Part shown: piece by piece, positions 36,966-48,900 of the stretch
How the letters are laid out: each line of letters starts with the position of its first letter
Position numbering within the stretch: the stretch's first letter is position 1
NCBI GenBank assembly: GCA_035582835.1
Contig: JAYKAV010002949.1
Coordinates: 386,653 to 450,652, forward strand
Direction: 5' to 3'
Length of the DNA stretch: 64,000 bases
Origin: Phoebastria nigripes
Taxonomy: Eukaryota; Chordata; Aves; Procellariiformes; Diomedeidae
Notes under the pieces: model-generated
What the model was told of the DNA's origin: nothing
Databases searched by the model: none
The model's input: the letters and a program-made list of their open reading frames with translations, nothing else
Translations under genes and position numbers: made by a program

Positions 36966-39900
36966 GTGAGTCCCTCAGGGCCNGGCCCGCTGCGTTGCGC
37001 CGGCGGGCGGCCGGGAACCCCCCGGGGCGGGCCGGGCCTGTCGGGCCGGCGGACCCCCACCTTCCCCGGTCGAGTCTCGTAGGAAGCTGTAATTAAGCTG
37101 CGGGCTCGCGTGGGGAAAAGCGAGTGCCAGCGCTCGCAGGCGCCTGGTGCCAGCCGGCCTCGGGCGCCAGCAGGGGCGGGAAGGGCTTCCTCTTGAGGCG
37201 GTGACAGTGACCCCGGCTGTGGGGCATCTCCGGCCCGGGAGCCGCCGGAGAGCGCAGGCTGCCTTCCGAGTATCGGCTTGAAAAAGAGGAAGGTGTTACA
37301 GTGGTAACTGCCTGGGTAGGCGAGGCGTATCCTGACGGGCGTAATATCTTATTGTGGGTATTGTCACACGCCCTTTGTAGGCCTGCTGCCCCATCAGCCC
37401 CAGTCTTATGTAAAACCGATNCATCATGGCCGTGTTGGGGTTGAAGTCTGCAGTAATTATAGAAAATGAAGCGTGGTGTTACAGGATTTGCATTGGTCTG
37501 AGAAGTGAGCCCTGGCTTTTCCTTTAGGCCACAGATCCCATGGAATTTAAATTCTGACCAGTTTTGTCCCTCTTCATGTAATCACTTATGGTTGAATTGC
37601 AGCAAATACCTTTTTCTGTAATGGCTTCTTGTGTGTGTATAGATTAGCAGGAGAAATGTCCTCTAAACATGCTGATTAAGTTTCCCTTTTTCAGCTGCTG
37701 CAGTATCACCAAAGCTTAGGAAACAACACTGCTCATCTTGTGCCATATATTTATTGTAGTCTTTTATGAATCGTAATCAGCAAGTTCACTGAGCGGTGTT
37801 GAGTTGATTTTTCTGGGCTTTTGTCACGTTAGCAACAACTAACAGTCAATAAGAGCTTATCTGACTTTTTTTGGTGAAATTGCTCTTCTGTAAGGTTCAA
37901 ATCAGTGCATGCACACGTGCAGATGCTTCTGTACTGTAGAGGACTAAAATAAAAGGAAAGCTGTTGAGACTTTTATGGAATAAACAGTTTTATAAAATAT
38001 TATCATTTTGTTGAGAGGTGCATTATTCATACATGATTAGTCATACTTTGTATGACTTGATTTACTAGCACTGCTTAATTTTTTTTTTTTTTTAAATTTA
38101 TTTATTCCTTTAATGTGTGCTTTCCAAAGCAGCCAGTTTGCCTGTTGCATTTCTGGTTGGAGGAGTTATATACTCTCTCTACAGAAGTATTTGTGCTGCC
38201 TGAAAGAAACTGGTTGCTAATACAAGTTGGCCTGCATACAACTCTACTTTTGGCTAGACTTTTTAAATTGAAGATTGCCTACCCAGGGTGATTTCTCAAT
38301 AGGCTTTTTACATATTTATCTTGTAATTTATCTGTTGTGAATGTTGCAAAATCTAAGATTCTTCTGTATAAAATGTTTTATACAATGTGTGCTTTTCTAT
38401 GTAATTTCTGTAGCGAGCTGCTCTTAATCTGTTGCTCTTAATGTGTAATGCACACAGCTCAATTTTTCTTAATTGGTAAGCTGTGGTTTGTACAGAGTGT
38501 ACACAGAGTGAAATGAAATGGCAGCACTGGCTAATAGTTTTGTAGTGGTCTGTATTTGTTCTTTTATCAATACTTGTTTTTTAAAGATTTTGAGGCAGTA
38601 TGACTAGAACAGGACTTAATGTATCATAAGCCAATCTTATCAAATAGCTTTGTATCTCTCTCTCTCCCCTTTTTTTTTTTACCCCCTTAAGATCATCTAG
38701 AGGTCTTTGGAAAAAGTGCATACCAGATTGTATGGGAAAAAACCCTAATGTGAGAATGAAGTTTAAAAGTGGATGTTTGAAGGGAGGCAGTGAAAGCATG
38801 CTGTGTACTCCCATTTTGTAATTCCTAAACCCGGGTAAAATAAGCTAACTTTCCATAACTTATGTGGGTATAGCTGGACCACTTTCCCTTCTTTTTCCTT
38901 CCAAAATGGTTGCCTGAAACATCTTTTTTTCCTCCCCCTGTTAGGATGGCAAGCTTCAATGAAAAGTGGGAGCCTGTCATACATTCTACCATGCAATCGT
39001 CTGCATGTGCAGTTGATGAGTCAAGTGAGAGTTTATACCTCCAATGGTCAGAAAAAAGATCTTGGATCAGAAGATACAAATAGATCAACCCCTGAAGAAA
39101 CCCTGCATAAAGTTGGAACAGGTAGTACTAAGCTAAAATAAAGAGTATTTATATAAATGTAAAAACTTTATGTATTTAACAATTGATAACTTTTTTTTTT
39201 CATTTGTGTGATATTACGATTGCAGAATTCTTAGTGTTTGTTGCTTGTGGGCATCTATATATAAATTTCAAATGCATAAGCAGGGAGGAATGCTAAAATT
39301 TATTTCTTTGTCATTCCAGTATTTAGAATCATTGAATCATAGAATAGTTTGGATTGGAAGGGACCTTTTAAAGGTCATCTAGTCCAACCCCCCNGCAAGG
39401 AGCAGGGACATCTTCAACTAGATCAGGTTGCTCAGAGCCCCGTCCAACCTGACCTTGAATGTTTCTAGGGATGGGGCATCTACCACCTCTGGTTGCCCTG
39501 CCAACAGAGCAACCTGTGCCAGTGTTTCACCACCCTCAGTGTAAAAAACTTCTTCCTTATATCTAGTCTAAATCTACCCTCTTTTAGTTTAAAGCCATTC
39601 CCCCTTGTCCTATCGCANCAGGCCCTGCTAAAAAGTTTGTCCCCATCTTTCTTATAAGCCCCCTTTAAGTACTGATAGGCTGCAGTAAGGTCTCCCCGAA
39701 GCCTTCTCTTCTCCAGGCTGAACAACCCCAACTCTCTCAGCCTTTCTTCCTAGGAGAGGCATTCCATCCCCCGATCATTTTCGTGGCCCTCCTCTGGACC
39801 TGCTCCAACAGGCCCATGTCTTTCNNNNNNNNNNNNNNNNNNNNNNNNNNNNNNNNNNNNNNNNNNNNNNNNNNNNNNNNNNNNNNNNNNNNNNNNNNNN

Positions 39901-42900
39901 NNNNNNNNNNNNNNNNNNNNNNNNNNNNNNNNNNNNNNNNNNNNNNNNNNNNNNNNNNNNNNNNNNNNNNNNNNNNNNNNNNNNNNNNNNNNNNNNNNNN
40001 NNNNNNNNNNNNNNNNNNNNNNNNNNNNNNNNNNNNNNNNNNNNNNNNNNNNNNNNNNNNNNNNNNNNNNNNNNNNNNNNNNNNNNNNNNNNNNNNNNNN
40101 NNNNNNNNNNNNNNNNNNNNNNNNNNNNNNNNNNNNNNNNNNNNNNNNNNNNNNTCCAGGTCCCTCTGGATGGCATCCCGTCCCTCAGGCGTGTCGACCG
40201 CACCACTCAGCTTGGTGTCATCTGCAAACTTGCTGAGGGTGCACTCGATCCCACTGTCTATGTCACTGATGAAGATATTAAACAGTACTGGTCCCAGTAC
40301 GGACCCCCGCAGGACGCCACTCGTCACCGATCTCCATCTGGACGTTGAGCTGTTGACCACTACCCTCTGGATGTGACCATCCAACCAATTCCTCCCCACC
40401 CATCAAATCCATACCTCTCCAGTTGAGAGAGAAGGATGTTGTGGGGGACCGTGTCAAAGGCCTTACGGAGGTCCAGNTAGATGACATCTGTGGCCCTTCC
40501 CATGTCCACTGATGTAGTCACTCCATCATAGAAGGCCACTAGGTTGGTCAGGCAGGACTTGCCCTTGGTGAAGCCATGCTGNCTGTCTCGAATCACCTCC
40601 CTGTCCTCCGTGTGCCTTAGCATAGCTTCCAGGAGGATCTGTTCCATGATCTTNCCAGGCACAGAGGTGAGACTGACTGGCCTGTAGTTCCCTGGGTCTT
40701 CCTTTTTCCCCTTTTTAAAAATGGAGGTTATGTTTCCCCTTTTCCAGTCAGTGGGAACTTCACCGGACTGCCACNNCTTCTCAAATNNGANGGATAGTGG
40801 CTTAGCAACTTCATCCGCCAGTTCCCTCAGGACCTGCAGATGCATCTCATCAGGTCCCATGGACTTGTGCACCTTCAGGTGCCTTAGATGGTCTCAAACC
40901 TGATCTTCTCCTACAGCGGATGGCTCTTCATTCTCCCAGTCCCTGCTTTTGCCTTCTGTGGCTTGGGTGGCGAGGCTTGAGCACTTGCCAGTGAAGACCG
41001 AGGCAAAAAAGTCATTGAGTACCTCTGCCTTCTCCATATCCCGGGTAACCAGGTCTCCCGTTTCCTTCCGGAGAGGGCCCACATTTTCCCTAGTCTTCCT
41101 TTTATCCCTGACATACCTATAGAAGCTTTTCTTGTTGCCCTTGATGTCCCTGGCCAGATTTAATTCTATCAGGACTTTAGCTTTCCTAACCTGATCCCTG
41201 GCTGCTTGGACAATTTNTCTGTATTCCTCCCAGGCTACCTGTCCTTGCTTCCANCCTNTGTAGGCTTCCTTTTTGTGTTTGAGTGCGTCCAGGAGCTCCT
41301 TGTTCATCCATGCAGGCCTCCTGGCATTTTTGCCTGACTTCCTCTTTGTTGGGAGGCATTGCTCCTGAGCTAGGAGGAGATGATCCTTGAATATTAACCA
41401 GCTTTCTTAGGCCCCTCTTCCCTCCAGGGCTTTGTCCCATGGCACTCTACCAAGCAGATCCCTGAAGAGGCCAAAGTCTGCTCTCCTGAAGTCCAGGGTA
41501 GTGAGCTTGCTGTGTGCCCTCCTCGGTGCCCTAAGGATCTTGAACTCCACCATTTCATGGTCACTGCAGCCAAGGCTGCCCTTGAGCTTCACATTCCCCA
41601 CCAGCCCCTCCTTGTTGGTGAGAACAAGTCCTCGTTGGCTCCTCTGTCGCTTGGAGAAGGAAGTTATCATCGACGCATTCCAGGAACCTCCTGGATTGCT
41701 TATGCCCCACCGTGTTGTCCCTCCAACAGATATTGGGGTGGTTGAAGTCCCCCATGAGGACCAGGGCTTGTGAGCGTGAGGCTGCTCCTATCTGTCTGTA
41801 GAGGGCCTCATCCGCTTGGTCATCTTGGTCAGGTGGCCTGTAGCAGACCCCCACCGTAATGTCACCTGTCCCTGCTCTCCCTTTAATCCTGACCCGTAAG
41901 CTCTTGGTTGGCTCCTCATCCATCCCCATGCACTCCGGCTGGTCCTTGACATAGGGGGCAACACCCCCTCCTCATCTCCCCTGCCTGTCCTTCCTAAAGA
42001 GCCTGTATCCTTCCATTCCAACACTCCAATCATAGGAGCCATCCCACCACGTCTCAGTGATGCCAATTTAAAGGACTTAAATTTAGAGTAATCAAATTTA
42101 AAGTGGTGACGATAAAATGTGGATGTCAGAAGGGATTAGGTAATTTAAGGGATAAGAAATGGAATGTATTACTTGTCTTTTACCACTTTGCTTGCTTACT
42201 TGAATTATTTTTGTAGTATTTCAGGTTTGTTGTGTGGAGTGTACTAGTGATAAAGACTGAATGAGTGTGAATACTGAGCACTGTGACTTCTGCAGGTCAG
42301 GCAATGGATGACTGGTAAAGAAGGTTGAGCTGTTTCATCTGCTAGAGCTTTCTAATCTGACAGTTGTCACACCTGCAGCATTCACATTAAACACTTGATA
42401 TGATGGACATAACCTGACCCTCCTTGCTGTTCAGTTTGATTGTCAATCTTGTGCTAGTTAGGTNCTTGTGAAATTCAGAACTGTCTTGTCCTTGCTCCAT
42501 CGTAGCATCCTCTATTTTTTCTGCTTATTAAGTGTAGGACTACATAGATGTATGTTTGGAAGACTACTGTGCTTAAGAGATAACAAATGCTTTTTAAAAT
42601 GAAAGCTCTCTTTCTCTATGCTTTTGTCTAAAACTAAGTGGTCTACAAAAGAAAATTTTCTTCTCTTCGTTGTCAGGTTAGCGGGTATTCATTCTTTCTT
42701 TAGTAACTTGTAAATTCCAGAGGCTCACAGCAGTCTTTAAAAGCTAGTAACTATAACCAGCTAAGGGTATTACTTTTCTGATGTTTGGAACTACAAAAGT
42801 GGATCTTAAATGTTGTTCTAAGTGTAACAATTAGATATTATTTCTTAAGTCTGTGATTGGATTTTAGAAGAGGATAATACTTAAGACTGTTCATGTTTCT

Positions 42901-45900
42901 TGGAATGTCTTGAGCTGAAGATGGTTGCTAGAGGGTGAAATTCTTGCAGAAGAATGTCTGCCTGAATACAGTGAAAGACTGTAGAGCCAGTTGTAGTTCT
43001 TGNTATTTTCTGGGTTCTTAATGTGCAGTTACTGGTGTTAAAAATCGAGTATGTGAAAATAGTCTAGCACTACTGCTTTCATGATTGCCTTAAGTTTATA
43101 TAATTGTTGACTGTCATCAGAAAGGGTGTTCCCACCTTCTCCCACCCCTATCTGATTGCTCCCTGTCTTGTGCTGGCATTAATGACGTTTAGGCCTGTTT
43201 TGTGAACAAAGGCTTTTTGCTTTCTTGTTTTGCAGAGCTAGGGTAGAGGTAGGAGGGATCAGTAAGCTGATCCTGCTCACTGTCTCTAAAATGGCTGGAG
43301 GAGAGANGCTGCCCTTTGTGGCGGCGCGGCCTTGAGTCATAGTAAGCTTTGAGTGGAACTGCGCCACATGGGCACCATGAGACTTACCTTTTGTTGAGAG
43401 TGGGGGCTGACGTATGCAAGTGTACATGAAACTGCAGCCTAGAGATAATGTGCATAGGATGAACAATCACTTTGAACTTTATTTTGGAATGCATATTCTT
43501 ATATGCACGCTTCATGTAGGGGGTGTTTTCTGGGACCTAGCGGGTAGAACGTTCTTAAGCGTTACGGACATATTACTACTGTTTATTTNAAAAAAACATG
43601 ATATTTTGATAGAATTCTGAAAAGGTAATATACTACTTGTAAAGATTGCCATACTTTTCCAGTAACTTAAATATTTAGCAAATAATGGATCTCTTTTGCA
43701 CCTTCATTTCTTGATCAGTAAACTTGGGAAATGCTTTTCCTGTTAATGTGTTATTGAAAATATTAATGTATTCATCTTGAAAGTTCTATCATATCAACTT
43801 CTGCTTGTCTGAAAAACAGTAATTGTGAATTGAAGTATTCCGTATTTTTTTTTTCCCTCACTGCACTGTGATTTTGTCCAGTCTCTAGGCTGAGGTAGTA
43901 AACTTTAAAAGGGTACTTGATGTGCATAGGTGTCTGTGCATAGATACAAATCTTGATATTTTTGTGCCTTTTTTTGCCCTCTGAAATCTTATGACCCAAT
44001 CTTTTGTTAAATAGTGTTGGTGGTATTTCTTTTAATGACATAAATGGTTGCACACAGTTTCTGAAAAGAAGCTACTACTCAGTTTTTTGCTAAGCAATCT
44101 TAGCTGAAGTTTTTTATCACGAATATTGATAAATCGGCTGCCTGTTGTTTTAAACCAGGTAAGAAAAGAAAGGAAGGGAACAGCAAAGGGTTTTTTGCTT
44201 TTGTTTTCAAGTCAAACAATAACTGATAGGGGTGACTGTTTTAGGAATGCTAGTTGTTTATGGTCCAGCCTTATTTGTTGTGTAATAAGATCAGTTTCAT
44301 AAATTTGTAAGTGTTATTTTTCCAAGAAAGTATACTTGGATTGTTATTAGCCTTAGTCCTCAGTTGCTGTTAGGGCAATAACTAATTGCCTGATGGAAAG
44401 ATAGTTATGTAGTCCAAGCTTCAAGAATATCTGACCTTTGAGTAATTTGAGTAGCATGTTAAGCTAGGAGTATCTCATTAATTAACACAAACCTGCTTGA
44501 AAAATCTTCAGTCTTTTTTTTTATATATAACTTTCAATAAGGTCAGTTTTAATTTTGTTAATGACTGTGGATGTGTGGCAAACCTCCAGTGTTTCAGAGC
44601 GTTAGGGCACACAAGAGTGGGTATGTTGGTTTGATGTGTTAGAATCATAAGGTTTTTGTTCTGAAAGCTACATCAAGATGTATGAGATAAGGATGCAATG
44701 TTTGTTTGTAGTAGTAGAAATCTCACTGAAATTACTGGAATTTATTATTTTCCAAATATTAAGATTCACTTAACAGTACTGTAAATTATATTTTATTGGC
44801 TTTTTATTGAGTCATATCCTCAAATTTCAAAACCAGCTAAAATACTTTGTTTTCATTCTAGCTACAACTTGTGACACAAGAGTTGTGGATTTTAGTTTAA
44901 ATATTCTGTATTTTAAGGAGCTAGCTTTTTGTAAGTGAAAAAGCTTCAGTCCCTTAAAATTGAATTACAGCTTGAAAGCTCTATGATCACTCGGGTGATC
45001 AGCAGCCATAAACTGTATAGAATTCAATATATTTACTAATCTAAAATTTTGCATAAAACTTGCCCCAAACTGTAAGTNCACTGTTAAAATATTTTTTAAA
45101 AATTCAGGATACTTTCTGAAGTATGTTGCAAGTTGGTGCTCTTCTGCAAGCTGCTAGGAGTTTATTGATCAATGCTATATTAAATGTCTTATTTTGTGTT
45201 TGTTTTTTTGTTTTTTGTTTTTTTTTTGTTTGTTTTTTTTACTATTTCTGTCTTTTATTTTGAGAGTTTTAAATGTTGGAAATCTAGCAAAAATGTTTTT
45301 TAATTGTCAGGGTGGAAAGCAATATTAAGATATACTCTTATTTTGTTATGTCAACCAAACTCTTTACTAAAAAGAAAACTAGGTACTTCCATATTTACAG
45401 TGAGCTTTATTTTTATTTTACAGGACAAGATATGACCAATGCAGGTCAAAAGCAGTCTTTCCTTAAAGAGCCAATACAAGTAAAAGGTAAAGAAATACTT
45501 CCTGTATTGAAACTTTACTGCTGTCTGCTAGTAGTCAAAAAAGATATGTGTAAGGAAACTGCGGTTCATCTTCAATTGTGTAACAAGTTATGTGAATAAC
45601 ATTTTAAAACACACTTTGTTTGGTACCCAGTTGTTTGAGAATGACTCCTGAAAAATCAAATATAGCAGTATTCTTTCTAATTACTCGCTGTTCTGTGTCT
45701 GTTTTTAATTGTTTCATTTAAGCTGATGAGTTTGTCAGGAAGAGACTAATTCGTTTTCTCATCTGTTACCAGTCTGTCTTCCTTGCATGTTTTTAGGCAT
45801 GTCCATTCACCATCTCAGACTTAATGTGGCTAAACTGAATACTTGATCTTCCCCTGTTCCTTGTTCTAAGTCTTCCTCTGTTCCTTCTTATTGCTGAGTT

Positions 45901-48900
45901 AATCTAATCAGTGTTGCTTCTAAATATATTTTGACCACATGAACTGCCTAATCTGACTCCTGTAATGTCCTCATTTGTGCCTGTAGTAAATACATGCTTT
46001 TGTCTTTAGTAACATTGTTCAAAAACATAAGTGGATAAAATAAGAGCATAACTTTCTTTCATGTTTTTAATTTATCATGACTTGATTTCACTCCATCTTC
46101 ACTCCGATAGTTTCTATTATGTTATTGTGAGAATTATGCTATGAAAAACTCCTCTGCTTTTGATCACTCCTAGCCTTCTATGTATGGAAAGAACTTTACA
46201 AAAATAGAAATTGCCATTCTCTTTAAACTCTGTTAAAAAAAAAAAAAAAAATCTCTGGAGTGAAAGTGACTCGGCAGGCTATAAACTGTATCAAAATTCC
46301 CTCCTGTCTTTCCCCAAATTTAAAGAAACATCAAATCATAATACTTGTTAGTAACAAGGTGAGATCAGTGTCTCTCTATATGTATTTTCTGTACGCTTTT
46401 GTTTCCATCCTTTATGTCAATTTCTTTGGGTCTACTGTCACTTAATGTATACATGCAGAGGGAACATACAAGGTAGATAGGAGAAATTAGACTGTGAAAT
46501 AATTGTAAAAATAGATATATCTTTCGGTGAGAAGAGAGTTTTGCCTCTGTAGATGATAGATGTGCAAGCAACAATGCTTATGTTAAAGATTTTGATAGTG
46601 TCTAGAAAGTGGAATTCTAGTCTTTAGATGCTGCTGTGACTTAGTAATACTTGGGTCAATAAGTTTCTAAGTAACATTTTTAAAGGATTGCTAATCTTAA
46701 AAATTTGCGCTATTTGAAGTGTTTTATTTACATAACCTTTTATTGGGCTTCATCCTTCTCTTGGAAATACCAAATTGATTTTTTTTTCTCCACATTTATC
46801 GCCAATTTTATACAGTTATTTGAACTAGGGTAGGATTGTTGAGATATTCTGCAATGTACAATTGGTTATAGTATTTTCTGTTAGTGAAATTTACCTGTGT
46901 TTCTAAAAGATGGATTAGTAAGTGTTTGAGAAATCCACAAGTTATTTTTTACTAAGGTTAATACACTTTGGATATATATCTGTTTTAGATAAGAAAAGAC
47001 AGGAAGCATTCTTCTTGTTTAAAAATGTTCATCCTGTTCTAACCTTAGTAAATGATGGACTGTTTTTAGGAAATCTCTAATTTTTTTGTCACCTTCGCTC
47101 AGGAGCATTATGGGATGAATGTGATTACTCAAGTACTTAAAAAATTGTTTAAATTCAAACTGGATGACAGAAATCAAATTATTATGGTAAATATTGATAT
47201 CGGTAGTGTTAGTGCATTGTTGAGTGTCAAGCAATATATTTTTCCTTTAAGCTTTCAAAACTCAGAAATAAGACAATGTAGAACTCTGGGAAAATTTTTC
47301 TCAAAGTCTTTAAATGCAGTATCTTTCTGTAAGTATCCTGTGACTTAAGGAGAAGTTCTGGACTAACTACAGAAATCATATCAATCCTGTGATATGCAGG
47401 AAGTTCATGTGTGTTCATAAGTCTTCTCGCCTGCAGAATTTTTTTTCAGTTGTGTTCTTTAATGTTATATCCTTCAGCAATTGTAACTCCTCTTCCAATA
47501 AGCATAATGTTTTTAATGGAAGTGAGTGTATAGTGACTTACATTTGAAAATAAGATGAAATTATGTACGTATAGACAAGCAGGAAATAGTGGCATAAATT
47601 TAAAATTCCATTTATCCTTTTTCTGAATATGTGTGGTATTATTTTCCTTGTGCATGAAAATCTGATGTGATAAGAGTACGTCTTCTAGACATACAAAGCA
47701 TTATAAATAAAGAGTGTGTATTTTTAATTGTTATAAATGCCCAATTTTAAGTGTGCTAATTTTGAAAGTAATGGTTGAGAAAAACAACGTATACNGTCTG
47801 TCTCAGTTCTCTGTGTGGTCTGCAAAGGTCAAAAATCTTATGTGCAGAAGGCGGAATTGGTTAAGTATTGGCAAAAAAGAAATGGAGCTCTATGTTGCCA
47901 TTTCAGTTGCTAGAGCGAGGGTTTCCAAATTGCCATATTTGAATGCTATCTTAGTAGCCAACGCCATCTCTGACATCAAAGTTGGAGAAGTAGCTGACAG
48001 TGGCAGTTAAGTGTGTGGGGTGTACTTAGCAAGTAGCATTTCTGGAGGTAAATCATTCTACTCTTACTCGTTTCCACAATGAAGAACATTCCTTTTTCTT
48101 CATTGTAAGCTTTCTATCTCACTGACAAGCATTGTTTTTCAGATCTCCACTTAGAGGTACCATGATATGACACTAGATTGAATTACCTTTTGAAGTTTCT
48201 GCTGTAGTCTCCATGAGTGACTTAACTTGCTTACCTATTTCTGTTTTTAAGTGAAAGCAGTCCTTAAAAAAAGAGAGTATGGACCAAAATACACACAGAA
48301 TAACTTCATCACTGGAGTCAGAGCAATAAATGAGTTTTGTCTTAAATCCAGGTATGATGGGTTTGAGTTGAAATTTAAATCNTGAATATTTGTTTGTTTG
48401 TACGTGCTTCAGAAGTAATTGTGTTTGTAGAGTGATTTTGCACAGCAACTTTTTCTAAATGCTGTTGTGGTATACATAATCATAAGTGGCTGAAGTTAGT
48501 TCTTGTTTACTTAGTGTTACAGTGGATTAGGAACGTGCACTTAGTTTGCATGTTTCCATAGTTGCTTCTTAAAGTAATTTATTTGTACTTANATGACCAT
48601 AAATCTAGTTGGGGGGAGTCCACCTTTAGAGCAGCTAGTTATAGTGGGGAACNGCAAATAACTCTTGTTTCAGCATTTTGGGGTCATGATGGTTTGATGT
48701 GAACATCTAAAAGATCAGTGGAAACTTCATGTTACGTGAGGTCTGTAATTTGGAATAAAATATAATCTGGTTCATTGTAACCTAACTATTGTTACTTGAT
48801 TCATATTTACTGCCTTTTACTATGTGCCATGCCTGCCAGCAGGTCTTACTGAGTATCGCTNTAGTTGAGGTGTCTGTCAGATTTCATGCATGTTATGTGT

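Larger units (their letters stand above)
36460..37300. promoter_or_regulatory. CpG-island promoter of SLC30A9
   Basis: Very GC- and CpG-rich, in sharp contrast to the flanks, and spanning the SLC30A9 start codon at 36869. Features seen are an NRF1-like palindromic element gcgctgcgcgcaggcgcagc (36634-36653), GC boxes (ggggcggg near 36658), and an AP-1/small-Maf-like TGAGTCAGC at 36666-36674. No TATA box is evident. Confidence 0.85.
39327..42066 (-). mobile_element. Long, decayed CR1 LINE in SLC30A9 intron 2
   Basis: The minus strand runs from a partial endonuclease through the reverse transcriptase to the 3' tail. Landmarks are [12 protein letters not shown] and [11 protein letters not shown] (about 41750-41860), [20 protein letters not shown] (about 40515-40580), [13 protein letters not shown] (about 40440-40480), [15 protein letters not shown] (about 40265-40310), the catalytic FADDTK (about 40213-40230), then [16 protein letters not shown] near 39760-39810. 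The 3' end matches the CR1 terminus (attctatgattcaatgatt). The 5' end is truncated, the frame shifts several times, and a 330-base N gap cuts the reverse-transcriptase part. It cannot be active. It lies antisense to SLC30A9. Confidence 0.95.

Noticed and set aside
36348..37096. Open frames of 106-143 codons on both strands
   Set aside because: Same CpG-island effect around SLC30A9 exon 1. Only 36869-36965 matches a known protein.
39783..40376. 197-codon plus-strand frame
   Set aside because: Mostly Ns from the assembly gap; the opposite strand carries the reverse-transcriptase match.
41432..41773. 113-codon plus-strand open frame
   Set aside because: Shadow of the CR1 endonuclease/linker region that is coded on the minus strand.
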